The position numbers and the translations under genes are program-made. The notes under the pieces were generated by a model, which was not told the DNA's origin, did not search any database, and saw only the letters and a list, made by a program, of their open reading frames with translations. Of a DNA stretch of 41,285 nt, positions 1-11,133 are shown one piece after another; the stretch's first letter is position 1; every line of letters starts with the position of its first letter. The DNA comes from Heterotrichella gracilis (taxonomy: Eukaryota > Sar > Xanthophyceae > Tribonematales > Xanthonemataceae): contig JAULBX010026997.1 of NCBI GenBank assembly GCA_032358255.1, positions 1-41,285 of the forward strand, read 5' to 3'.

Positions 1-611
1 TGGGCACCCATTCTAAACCTAGCTAACTCAAACCTATGGCTTTTGCACAAGTCCCAAGTCAAATATTCTGCCATCGAACCCCAATCACCACCGTGTATGC
101 TAACATATTACATAGTTTTTCTTTTATTTTCTTTTTGGGAGTCAGTGCCAGAATTAATTAATTCTGCTTTTTTGTTGGTGCTATTTTTCTTTTATTTTCT
201 TTTTGGGAGTCAAAATACCCCCATTTCCTGAATGAAGGGCAACCTATACAAGAGTCTACCAGCAGCACACTTATACTATAAATTATACTGCGGCTCAAAA
301 ACGCCAGGTGGAGTTTGTGAGCTCTGCCTCGCACGTGTGTTGAATGACTTTGCGAATATGCGGAAAATGTGTGCATGCATGTCTCCAAAGTTGCAACTCT
401 CCTATTAGTGGGGTTAGGTGCTGACGAGTGAACGGGTTGTCCCCTGTACTGGTGGCCCTACGCGGGCTTATCGATACTTGCCTGCAATGCGCCGTCCTCT
501 CTGTTGCTGCCACACATAACGCCATATTGTTGAACCTCTGCTTTTCTGAGTCCCTCAAGAGCACCACACCTGCCAAGTAGTGTTGTTAGCACCTTGTCTT
601 CTCGTTCCAGC
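1..611. other. Upstream region of the first gene, no gene seen
   Basis: No convincing coding exon is visible on either strand. The first 300 bases are T-rich and hold a duplicated pyrimidine block at 116-212. An AT-rich patch around 265-292 (tactataaattatac) could serve as a core promoter element for the gene starting at 612, but at more than 300 bases from the ATG this is a guess. Short ORFs here have no family resemblance. Confidence 0.5.
116..212. repeat. 29-base direct repeat, two copies
   Basis: The same 29-base pyrimidine-rich block ending in TTTTTGGGAGTCA occurs at 116-144 and again at 184-212, identical over its whole length. The spacer between them is 39 bases. It looks like a local duplication in non-coding DNA upstream of the first gene. 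Confidence 0.9.
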
Positions 612-2569
612 ATGAGCCGGGAACACCGCAGCAGGTGCCTTGACACCAACATCCTGCGGCTATGGCAGCACATGGCGGTGGTGGTCCTAGTGAGCTGGTC
701 AGCGCACGCTGCTGCTGGCGCCAGCCCAGCCTCGCCTGATCCCCTCCTTCAAGAAGTTCAGCCTCCCAAGCCTGCCCAGGCGCCTTACCCAGTGAAGGCT
801 CCACTGGACCTGGACAGCTGCCAGCCCTGGCTCAAGGAGTATGCAGCGTGGCATGACAAGCACAAGGGCAAGAAGGGCTCCAAATACTTCATTTGGGTAT
901 GCCATGGTGGTTGCCAGGGAATAGGTACGTGCTATGTCTGTTGGGAACAGGACTGCATGGCACAGGTGTTTCTAATTGGTTATCCTTTTATTCTATTGCC
1001 TTAAAGTTACTGGGCATGCCATACGGGGTTTGGTGGGTGACACCTTTGCGCCACATGTGTCCAGTTCAGGTCACGCTTGCTTTACTATCCCCGCCTTTTG
1101 AGCTCCTGAACACTCTGCAGGTGACCGCATGCGTGGGCTTATGTTTGGGCTGCGAATGGCAGCGGCATCCAAGCGGGTCTATTTGCTTGACTGGACGGAC
1201 CCATTTGAACTGACGGTATGGTGCATGTGCGTTTGTCCAGCATCACCATTTAATTTCAATCGCAGCGCTGATGGGTGCCACCGCTGGTCATCTGCAGGAG
1301 GCGTTTGTCCCCAATCTCATAGACTGGTATTTGAAGGATATCAAGGACCCTGCCACAGGGGAAGCGGTGCAACTTGACATGGACAACATATCCAGCCTGG
1401 GCATGCCAGCGCAGGTAATACGCACTGGCTGGAGATGATCTTCGACTTCAGCTTGAAATTCAAATTGCTGCAATAACTGAATATTCTTTCTGAACGCTCC
1501 ATCCAGATTGAATGTGTAACCGTTGCATGCTGACATGCCACTTTCCATAGTTCCAAATTTGCTGAAACATATTTTCTGCCGGCGCAGGACACTACGGAGG
1601 AGTTCCGGAATGGGTCGACGTGGCTGCTCAAGACTGAGCAAGTCTTCACCTTTTACAGCAACCAGTGGAGTGACACCGAGGCTGCCCTGCTGCCCCCAGT
1701 GAGCAACGACATCCACAGCCAGGACGTCCCGTGCATGTACCACTATCTGTTCAAGCCTACCCACAGGATGGAGGCAGACGTCGCCAGGGCGGTTGTACAG
1801 CTGTACGGTTCCAGGGAAGCGCAATACGTCGCTGCGCATCTGCGCCTGGGCATGTTGGTTGGCGAGTCGGGAATGCAGGATCGGTTTGGGGCGGACAGCA
1901 CCATTTGGGCGCAAGACGCTGCACAGGTACGCACCACAATGCCAGGACCATCTGCTGTCCTCGATGCAATGCAGTGCAATGCAATCACGTGGCACATGGG
2001 CACTTTTGGAGGCATGCAGCATATACCATGATCATCACCATTACAGGAACGGGAACCAAACAGGTTGCATGGCATTTAAAATGCTTCTTGTTTTGTCAAT
2101 GCAGGAATGTGGCAGAAACCTGACCCTGAAAGAGATTGGCGTGGATCCTCAACAGTCGCCGGTGCTCATCATTGCTGACAACTACATGGTGCGGTACATG
2201 GCGGGCCACAAGTACCTGCGCGGGGCAATTGGGCCGGCAGAGTTCCATGTGCAGCACATTGACTTTGCGGGAGACAAGGATTTTGATCGCCATTGGACCA
2301 CATTCATTGACCTGGGCTTGATGGCAAATGCAAAATGCTTGATGCTGTCTCCCTCCGGGTTCAGCGACGTGGCACGGTGGTGGGGCCATCATGATTGTGC
2401 GACCAGCATGCGGGAATGCATCTCCGACTTCAAGAAGGCAATCACGCCGCAAGATCGGTGGGGCGAGGTGGGGGTGAGGCGCCGCAGGGTCAGCGAGCGG
2501 CACCCGCGGCATGATGGCAAGGCTATGCCCACTGCATATGTTTTGTCCCACCCAGAGGAGGAGTTATGA
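612..2569 (+). CDS. Fucosyltransferase-like glycosyltransferase (GxGD motif), secretory pathway
   Basis: Five exons: 612-924, 1121-1215, 1298-1414, 1588-1926 and 2105-2569, giving 442 aa. Residues about 17-38 form a hydrophobic signal anchor or signal peptide, followed by a Pro/Ala-rich stem, which is the layout of Golgi or ER glycosyltransferases. The motif GIGDRMRGL (about 103-111, split by intron 1) resembles the GLGDRLxGL motif of GDP-fucose-dependent transferases. AHLRLGM (about 258-264) sits where these families carry HxRxGD, but the Asp is replaced by Met. The C-terminal third holds a Rossmann-like segment (LIIADNYMVRY) and SPSGFSDVARWWG. Assignment to an O-/alpha-fucosyltransferase-like fold is by motif only; donor and acceptor are unknown. 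The ATG at 612 is the first in frame. The gene is related in motif order to the one at 14817-16532 but much diverged. Confidence 0.8.
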
Positions 2570-3452
2570 GGCAGGTGCCTGGGTGGTTTGTGACTCGCTG
2601 CAATCCGGCGTGTTGGTATTTATTCCCCCTTTTTCCCTGTGTTAATTAATTTATTGAGAGGTGTTGAGCAGGGCAGACTTTGGTAAGCCATTTCTGTGTG
2701 ATGGCCAGGTAAAATATTGACTTCTGGTTTGGTGAGCAACATAGAACTTGAATTTGAGCATTGCTCAGAGAGTCTGAGCAAATACCTAATAAAGTACTTC
2801 GATCCCTCACATTATCCCCTTGTTGGTGGCGCTCATGAGCCTTAAATCTCCTCAAGCTTCTTTTGTTGCACAGTGCTCCTTGAGCAACTCTGGCAGACAC
2901 TTGGTGAACTCTGCAGGTAGAACTGTGCAAATAGGACTCAAGTGATCCATATTCGCCCTTGAACTTGCAATGAGCTGGTGAGTCACCAGTGGTGACAGTC
3001 ACTGCCGGAAATCGAACGCATTATGACTGATGAACAACATGTACCCACCTTCAGTTTCTGGCTGTTTGCTAGGTTGCTCTAGCCCAGGGCATATGCCGAG
3101 GCTTACCCAGTGCTGCTAAGCCCGGGGCGCAGACGTTGCTCTAAGCCCGGTGCGCAGTCACTGTTGCCCTCACACCATCATGATCACCGTGTTAAGGGGT
3201 AGACATGATCCTGCAGAAAATGGTTCCTTTGACCTCCACCTAGTCAAGGGATAGCCACGGGCGATTGCCAATGACAGTGCAGGCATCGCAAGGGCTAGGG
3301 CTAGGGTTCGTTAGGGTTTGTGGGCAGTTCTGTGGCACTTTTTTTGTGTGGAACCCTACTATCGATATTTGCAACCCATACAAAGACCAAGCGATAGCAG
3401 CAAACATCACTCCACTGTCTGTTTACTCCTACGATTCTGAAGAACAAGCACG
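2570..3452. other. Intergenic: 3' flank of the transferase and GCST promoter
   Basis: No exon is supported. The stretch should carry the 3' UTR of the upstream gene and the promoter of GCST. At about 3112-3157 there is an imperfect duplication of a GC-rich block (taagcccggggcgcag / taagcccggtgcgcag). From 3290 to 3319 there is a run of CTAGGG/TTAGGG-like units (see the telobox entry). Confidence 0.5.
3291..3320. promoter_or_regulatory. Telobox-like cluster upstream of GCST
   Basis: Two GGGCTAGGGCTAGGG-type units run into TTAGGGTTTG at 3311-3320, which contains TAGGGTTT, the reverse complement of the plant telobox AAACCCTA. It lies about 135 bases before the GCST start codon, a usual position for teloboxes in promoters of highly expressed plant genes. 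A regulatory role is inferred from position only. Confidence 0.4.
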
Positions 3453-6400
3453 ATGTTGCGTCGCCAAGCATCTCGGTTGTGGCCCACATTCCTGTGTGCG
3501 TCGAAACACTCCAGGAGTGGTGCAAGCGGCTTGCTGCAGGCAAGGAGCTTTGCTGATGACTCAGCCCTCCAGAAGACCCCGTTGTACGACTACCACATAG
3601 CAAATGGAGGTCAGTCTCACGCTGAGTCATTGTGCAATATACTGCAGCAGCGCTGGGCATGCTTGACAACTCACTTCTAATCTTGCAGGCAAAATGGTTC
3701 CGTTTGCTGGCTGGTCCATGCCTATCCAATACAAGGATTCCATCATGGATTCGACCTTGAACTGCAGAGCCCATGCGTCCTTGTTTGATGTATCCCACAT
3801 GCGCGGGATTACCTTCAAGGTGGGTCCTGCTCCAGATCCATGCCACCCCCCCATGCCTTCCACATGCCTAGCCGTCCCTAGCTCAACGTTTTAATTATGG
3901 CGGTATGTGCCCACGAGCAGATACAGTGTTCAAGTAGTATTGGTGCTTGGCTCTGTCTCACACTAAACTGCTCTGCTCCAACAGGGCAAGGACGCCATCA
4001 AGTTCCTAGAAGGACTTGTGGTGGGTGACATTGCTGGACTGAAGAACGGCACCGGCTCTTTGAGCGTGTTCACAAACGAGAAGGGCGGTATCATAGACGA
4101 CACAGTGGTCACAAAGGTGAAAACAAGCGTTGCTAGGCACAAAATCCCTGTTGCTGCAGTCAATTTGGTCAAGCCATGCAGCAGATGCCCCCTGCTGTGA
4201 CACACATGTTCTATGTGGCAAGGCATGATGACCGGTGGCGTGCCCACAAATCACTTTTGCAACCATCTTGTCTTTGACTTTGGCTTCCCTGAGGATTTAC
4301 TATCATCTGACTTTTGTGTTGCATGGCTGATCTGATAGGTGGCTGACGATGAGGTCTACTTGGTGGTCAATGCGGGGTGCGCCGAGAAGGACATTGCCCA
4401 CCTCACCAACCACCTAGCAGAATTCAAGGCAAGTTGTTGCAATGGGTTGTGCCACAATTGGGATTTGCTCTGTCATGTATGGGTCATGACATCACATACG
4501 CACCCCCACCCACCAACTCGCGCCATCAAGCTAGTCACCAATATGCATCCTCCTCGTAAAGCCACCTTAGTCTGACTAGGTATGGTGTCATGCCACAGGG
4601 TGACTGCTCCATGCTCATTGAGGCAGACCGTGGTCTGCTGGCGCTGCAAGGACCCTCGGCAGTAAAGATTCTGCAGCCACTAGTGGACATGGACTTGACA
4701 AAGTTCTACTTCTCAAACTTTGCCAAGCTGCCCATCAAGGGGATTGACAGCTACTTGACACGCACAGGGTGAGGACAGCACTGAAATGGCTACTGGGCCG
4801 GAATGCATGTGTGCCTGAGCTACATGACAAGTATTTTTCATGCAATTCATCATGAGGCATTGGCCAGCAAGAGACTTGCTCAAGTTCATCGCGTATGTGT
4901 TTGCACGACCCATGCTGCTGCATACAGAACCTGATGTGCATTGTTGGCTGATGTTACAGGTACACTGGGGAGGACGGGTTTGAGATCTCGGTCAAGTGTG
5001 ACCAGCTGCTTGAGCTGACTGAGGCGCTCATGGCCAGCTCCGAGGTGCGCCTCACAGGCCTGGGGGCACGCGACTCACTGAGGTTGGAGGCGGGGCTCTG
5101 CCTGTATGGTACGTGGCGCTGGGCAATCTCATTCATGGTCATCAGCATTCAATCCAATCACGTGGTTGACAAACCAGGGCGGACTTTTATGCGAGTAACG
5201 TCAGTATTGCAACAGACCGTTTGTGTGCAGAATGCCGTGGGGTTGAGAGCTTTAAAGTATCCCATGCGACTGGTTGTGTGCGCTGCGGCAATGTGCACCT
5301 TTTGCATCTGGTATGGCAATGGAACGAAAAGTGGCTCATTGGCACTGACCTATGAAAAGTAGCGGGCAAGGAACAATGTGTGATGCTGAGTTGCGTGCAT
5401 TAAAGGGCGCTGGGACACGCCATAAGCAGCTGGGGCATGACACAAACACTGACCATGGCCATGTGCATGCCAGGCAATGATCTCACTGAGGACACCACGC
5501 CTATTGAGGCTGGCCTGACGTGGACCATCGGCAAGAACAGGCGGGAGGCATGCGATTTCTTGGGAGGAGAGGTGAGTGGGCGGGAGTGAGGCACGGTGTA
5601 TGGCGTGCGGTGGCGGCACCACTGCAGTAGTGTGGCGGGTTGCATTCAGTGCACTGCACATGAAAGCGCTCATTTTCGACCTGGGGTGGTGGTACACTCG
5701 TGTTGGGTCGGAATGATCAATCCTCAAAGTGCGCGCATAATAAATCACTACAAAGAATTGCTAGAATCCCATCCATGCTGCACCTGCATCACCCATGCAA
5801 TGCTTGGCATGTGGCGGAATGTAGCCGTCGTTCCCCCCACAACCATTTACATGTACAAGTCACCCTGCGCTGCCATGAGGACATCTGCATCTTGACACAG
5901 TTGCTACTGCCATTGGAAAGCCATTGAGAGGCGTGCCTTGGTTTGCAGGTCATCAAGCGCCAGTTGGCTGAGGGTGTGCCACAGCGACGTGTGGGTTTCA
6001 TATCCACCGGGGCACCTGCCAGGCAGCACAGTGAAATCTACACCCCCGATGGCAAGCAGGTGTGTGGATTCACAAGCTGCTGGCGGTGTTCATGTGAAAC
6101 TACAGGGATGTGCACCTTCCTGACTTTGCATCTCACATGCCACAGCAAATGCTCTTAGAACAAAAAAAAAGATTAAATTAAATGCATCTGCTATGGCTGT
6201 CCACTGCTGTCAATGCAGCTCACGGCAACCGTCAGGCTCCAAAGTTTGCAGTCACTTGGGGGATTGTCTGCAATCACACGATGTATACTGATCAATGTCA
6301 CTGTCAAATAAATGTTGTAAATCTTGTAAATACCCTGTAGTGCATGGTAGTTTATTGGTCTTGGGTCAGTTGCTAACGCTGTTTGAAGTAAATCGCTAGC

Positions 6401-6675
6401 TATTTATTTGTGGACTTCCTCACACACTATTCTCTCTCTTTTCCCCCCCTGTATTTTGATGGTTGCATGACTGGACTTGCAATGTCATGCAGGTTGGCGA
6501 GATCACTTCAGGTGCCTTCTCCCCCTGCCTGAAGAAGAACGTGGCAATGGGCTATGTGGACAAGGCATACGCCAAGGCAGGCACACCGCTCAAGGTGTCT
6601 GTGCGTGGGAAGCTGAATGACGCAGTGGTCACAAAAATGCCATTTGTGCCCAACACGTATTACAAGGCCCCGTAG
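3453..6675 (+). CDS. GCST: Aminomethyltransferase, T protein of the glycine cleavage system, mitochondrial
   Basis: Nine exons: 3453-3609, 3689-3819, 3985-4116, 4339-4428, 4599-4768, 4960-5108, 5474-5571, 5949-6059 and 6493-6675, giving 406 aa, the length of plant T proteins. It transfers the methylene of the lipoyl-bound aminomethyl group to tetrahydrofolate and releases ammonia. Residues 1 to about 35 are rich in Arg and Ser without acidic residues, a typical mitochondrial presequence. Family landmarks: [87 protein letters not shown], and near the end [13 protein letters not shown] with IAMGYV-like VAMGYV. The Asp in [16 protein letters not shown] is the conserved catalytic/folate-site region. 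Intron 4 starts with GC instead of GT. A telobox-like cluster lies just upstream. Confidence 0.97.
4429..4598 (+). other. GC-AG intron in GCST (intron 4)
   Basis: Exon 4 ends FK and the phase-0 continuation is GDCSML. The only donor that keeps the frame is AAG|GCAAGT at 4429. The nearby GT at 4433 would leave phase 1 and run into a stop directly after the acceptor CCACAG at 4593-4598. The donor matches the GC-AG consensus AG|GCAAGT. Confidence 0.85.
6316..6329 (+). promoter_or_regulatory. Two TGTAA poly(A)-type signals inside GCST intron 8
   Basis: TGTAA occurs at 6316-6320 and again at 6325-6329 in an AT-rich part of the 433-base last intron. TGTAA is the known poly(A) signal of green algae. 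Use here would give a transcript lacking the last exon, that is the C-terminal 61 codons. Whether it is used cannot be seen from DNA. Confidence 0.35.
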
Positions 6676-7594
6676 GTTATGGCATGATTTTGGCTGTCCT
6701 GGTACAAACAACATACTAGATCCAACCATGCGAGGGGACAGGATGGGCAGTTCATGGCACCGGCAGGCAGTACCGTGTCGCTAGTCGCTAGAAGCTACCA
6801 CCAGTGTTGATCACTGATGTTGATCAACGTTTGATTGACTTGAGCTTTCAATACATTTTTTATGTTTAACCGTTGTCTAGCTAGCACTTTTTTTGCAGTT
6901 GATGCTGCAGCAACCGAGTTTTGAGAGTGACGGTGTTTGAGGGTCTGGTATGTGCATACTGTGTATTCATGTGCGAGTATTAGAACCAGCTGGTGCCTGG
7001 GCACCAACGCGTCAATTCTGAGTGGATTTATGGCAGCCTTGCCGGGGTATTTTACAGCACTCTGCAGGTGTCAAGACGCATGCGCTCTTGAATCATTTTG
7101 TAAAAATGACAGTGACTGTCACGATACTGTGTCAATGTACTACACATGCATATACTGACAGTACGTTGCCAAGTGGTTTTGGCCCCGGTCTGGGTGGCAC
7201 CCAGACCAGGTCACCCGTGACACCGTGGCACTGTACAATAATTCCCAGATGATATCAGCGATGCCAGTCACGGTGGCACTGTCAGGTCATGCCATCATGG
7301 TGCACGTGCGGCACTGTGCTGAAAGAGAGAAAAACGCCCACAGGTGGCATTTTGAAACCCTGGCCTTCAACCAAAAAGAATACACATAGCATGATCATAG
7401 CAGTACACTGTTGACAATGTCTGGCCCATTCCATCCGAGCTGTGTTACACCCTAGCTCAGCAAATGCTTGTACATTCCCTCGCTGGAATTCCATCTCATG
7501 GTCAACACAATGGCGCCCTAGGGATCCTGGCAAATGCCTGGCTACTGAAGCATTACAGAATACATTTTGAGAATTTTCATTTTTAGCATCTCCG
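6676..7594. other. Convergent 3' region between GCST and the 2OG oxygenase
   Basis: No gene is visible. The stretch is AT-rich near 6840-6900 and should hold both 3' UTRs. For the minus-strand gene a TGTAA signal (TTACA on +, 7553-7557) lies 38 bases after the stop codon and a second one (7444-7448) lies further on. A short inverted element ggtctgggtggcacccagacc sits at about 7187-7207 and could form a hairpin. Confidence 0.5.
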
Positions 7595-10274
7595 CTATCT
7601 GCCCTCCTCGTCTGAGCTGTCACCGTTTTCCTCGTCAGACTCCCCCAGCATCCCCAGTGGCACCAGCGCCGCGGCTGTGGTGAGCCCCTCAGGCTGGCCA
7701 TGTACATCTTCCATCGGGTAGAGCGCCATGCCGCGGTACCGTATGTGCACCGCATGCACAACGCTGTCACCGTCACCAGTCAGCTGCAGCCCACTGGACT
7801 CGAGCAAGTCGTCAATCTGCACATGGTGGGACTCAGTGACATGGGGTGAGTATATGCGTACTTGGACAAACATGATATGACTCTACTGGGGTATCGGGAT
7901 GCTGTCAGCAGATGAGTACGTATTCCAGGCTGAGCCACATCTCAATCAACCAGGGCTACCAATGCAACATCCTTCACTGACGAATACACAATCGCACCAC
8001 GTGGACAGATTGCAGCTGCATTGCCCAGCCGAGTAACCTGTCTACACGCACCAGCACAGCTGACTGCTCCTGCTTTGGCGGGTGCACCAGAGGGATGTCC
8101 AGCTGCGGCCACTCACCCCCGCCACCTGGCTCGACAGAGGACCCTTCCTCACCCATGTGGTCCGCAGCAAGGATGTCTAGCAGGTGCTCAGAGGTGGGGG
8201 CTGTCAAGTCCGTGAGGCCGCAGGAGGTGAGGTGGGCAAGGGATGGCCTCTCAATCCCCTGTGCACACGTGGCAAGGGCTGAGGTCAGGATGTGTTTTAT
8301 CCCCAGGCAGTAGATGATATAGCCAGCCGTGACGTGGTGCATTCGCCAACTGGTGGGCGCAGGTAGGTGCGCAACTCAGCAGCGATGCATTTCAATACCA
8401 CAGGAAACTGCGCAGGCTCCAATGCACAGGAACATGCAATTAAATGCAAGCCATAGTGTGGCAATGCTAAAAGCGCCTGCTGCTGGCACCCAGTTCAATG
8501 TGACACACCAAAGGACATAACTTCCCTATTGTACATAAAAGTACACTGAAATTGATGCAGGATACTTGTGGTAGACAGGTGGGTTATGCCCCCCTAGATC
8601 CCTTCACTGGCCCTCTTCCTATACCAGGTAATTTGACCCCGCCCGCTTGCACCAAGGAGAGTTACCACCCCACCATGGCCATGCAATTACAGTGAAAATT
8701 TCCATTCTAGTGCTCTCACCTGTGGCTTTTGCGGCCACCAATTCACCAGCATAGTTATCCGCTGCTGCTGGGTGGCAGTGGTGGGCAGCACGCCATGCCC
8801 CAGCCGCCCATCAAACACGCAGATGTTGCCAGCCTGTGGAACACATCACGCAAGGGTCATAAGCCAGTGCACCAGATTCTGCAAAAACCTTTTCAAGGAT
8901 CTTGAATACTTCAGCAGTCAGCATCTGTTTGCACACCAAGCCATCAAGTCCGTTGTGCCAGTACAGTAGTTTGTTCTGTAATTTAATTTCATTCAGGATT
9001 TAAGATGCCCTTAAAACGTTGAACTGGCACATCCTAGAATGGGGAGACACCGCACGACATGACATGCAGCTGCATATCCAACTGGCTTGCATTGGAATGT
9101 GATTTGCAGGAAGCAATGGTGCCAACATGCCCTTGGGCACTGCACCTGTTGGTGCGTATATAATTCATGGACTCGCCGTGCATGGGGCCCAGAAAAAATT
9201 CTTAATGCATGCATGTGTAGGATACACCAAATGGCAGCGTACTTGCTAAGAAATCCCCTGCACCACAGCTTTCACCCTACCAGCGGGTACACAAGCATAC
9301 ACTGCGTCGGGTTGTCAGGAATTGTTTCGCCCGTGGCTGGGTCAAACAGCTGGTCGATGACGACGGTGGGCCCTGCAGGTGGAGGGCATGCGCGCTTGAG
9401 ATTCCAGCAATCACTATTATGCAACCAGTGGCCAGGCTGGTGCGCCCAAAGGGTACTACACAGCGCCAATACTGGGCACGTGCGCAAGAGCAAATTTGCC
9501 GGTAAGAATGCCGGGCAAGAAGGTAAAGAGGAAGGGATATGTTGAAAAATGATCCCAACCAGCTGCAAGCCAAACGCACAGATGTTCGGGTGATATCAGA
9601 TGCCCAGGTGCACCCTTGTGCACGTACCGAGGCGCCCTGGGCTTGTGGCGCCAGTCACGTACAGCACCGAGGACAAGGTAGGGTGCTGCATGACCTGGCT
9701 CTCCCGATACAGCAGTTCATCCTTGTCGAAGTGGAACCCAAGCCCCCGGCCCTGCTCGTATACCTGTGGCAATCGTGGCAAAAAGTGTGACTACTGCAGC
9801 CGCTGAAGTAGGCGGTTGTATAGAGCACCATGTACCTGGACAGGAGACAGCCCAGGAGTTGAGTTGAACAGCTTACCTGCACCCACCACTCGGCTCCAGC
9901 CCACTCGTCAGGGAGCAGCTTGTGGAAGATGTTGTTGTACAACGCCCTGATAGCAGTCTCAGCAGGAGTGTGCAGCTGCTCGTCGGACAGAATATCGGCC
10001 TGTGAACGCGCAACCTTGTTAGTGTCCCAAAAAGTAAATACAGGACGTCATAAGGAAGTCAAAACGTCCAACGGGGGGCACACCGTGCGCTTGGTGGGAT
10101 TGTGCACATGCATGCATGCATGCATATGTGTGGCACCTGTGGCAGCCAGTAGTTTGGTGAGCGGGATATGGCTCCTGCGTCCGCCTTCAACACGTCCAAG
10201 AGGAGCGGGTTGATGGATTGGGTGAACACTTTGACGTCCAGCTCAACGGCACCCCACTCGTGAAGCTCGCCCAT
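7595..10274 (-). CDS. 2-oxoglutarate/Fe(II)-dependent oxygenase
   Basis: Seven exons on the minus strand: 10274-10137, 9999-9877, 9763-9628, 9372-9281, 8833-8720, 8258-8052 and 7816-7595, giving 343 aa. All phases close. The double-stranded beta-helix signature is complete: HxD at His98/Asp100 (GLGFHFDKDE), distal His176 (FDGRLGHGVLP) and the 2OG-binding Arg188 (QQRITMLVNWW). These bind Fe(II) and the 2-oxoglutarate carboxylate, so the enzyme should be active. The substrate is not evident. The C-terminal 150 residues are outside the core and end in an acidic tail (ESDEENGDSSDEEG). There is no signal peptide, which suggests cytosol or nucleus. The start at 10274 is the first ATG of the open exon; an extra upstream exon cannot be excluded. 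The gene is convergent with GCST. Confidence 0.85.
10109..10124. repeat. (TGCA)4 tract
   Basis: Four uninterrupted TGCA units lie inside intron 1 of the 2OG oxygenase gene, followed by TATGTG. It is one of the longest members of a TGCATGCA family scattered through the whole window. Confidence 0.9.
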
Positions 10275-11133
10275 GGAATTCCCAGGCCAGGTGGGTGCCC
10301 AAGTGCTGAGGCGGAGTGGTGGTGTGTATTTTCCAAACGGGGCAAGTGCCAGACAGTTATAAGACGGTATAGCACGTATTTAGCCGTCGGTAGCGTTGTT
10401 CACCATTATAGACATGACGCCATTTTGGAACCTCGGAGGATTTCGTATGGAGGCTTTTGTGGTGTCTGTCCCCAAATACAGCCTGGTGCATACTCCCCCA
10501 TCTGCACTTTTTCCAGATCCTGGTGCAGATCACACGACAACCGTACCAGGGAGAGGGCTCACAACTTCAGCGATGCGAGCCTGGTTGGGTTGGTATTTGC
10601 ATTTCTCACACAGAGGGCGCTCCGCAGTCACCTTTCGGCTGTGGCATGCCACATTGCCCACCAGTCTCTCCTTCATAAAAGATCGCTTGCACCAGCTTGC
10701 ACACCAAATCCGTGTGCTAGTGATCACCAGAGGTTACAGCAGATGCCTAAAAAAACTTTACTAGGGTACAACTTGTGTCAGTTCAAACTGGTGGCATGCT
10801 TTCAGACGGTAGGGTATGCCGCTCAGCCGCCACAGTTCCCGCAAGATATGCTCACAACAAGGTCGACGCACACTGGTGCGCTGACAGGTGCGCTGACACA
10901 GGCAGTGCATACGGCAGCTGCCGGGCAACATATGTACATGTATCATAGGCTATGATTGATAGCAGGCTAGTTTGCTATATCCCTGCCCCCTTGCTTGCAA
11001 CCTGCAAGGATCCGCATAGGCCAAAGCACAATAAAACAAACGTTACTACCTAAAACACGAAAATATATTGCCGGCATTGAAGCCCGATCACACGGTCACA
11101 CTGTGTGGAGTACATGAAGGCTAAATCATCGGT
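10275..11133. other. Region between the 2OG oxygenase start and the EMC5 end, possible Cys-rich exon
   Basis: This should carry the promoter of the minus-strand oxygenase and the 3' UTR of EMC5. On the minus strand, about 10678-10536, there is an open stretch with an ATG and the Cys-containing segment RPLCEKCKYQPNQ, ending at a possible donor (CTG|GTACGG). Its phase does not join the next exon in any way I could find, so I do not call it. A plus-strand frame at 10218-10955 is open by chance (no ATG at its start, no family). Confidence 0.4.

Noticed and set aside
1288..2022. 244-codon minus-strand open frame
   Set aside because: It lies opposite exons 3 and 4 of the first transferase and shows no family resemblance.
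3291..3320. Interstitial telomere remnant
   Set aside because: There are only a few irregular CTAGGG/TTAGGG units, too short and degenerate for a telomeric array; a telobox-like element is the more modest reading.
10218..10955. 245-codon plus-strand open frame
   Set aside because: It begins without an ATG, overlaps exon 1 of the 2OG oxygenase in antisense, and has no domain or codon pattern.
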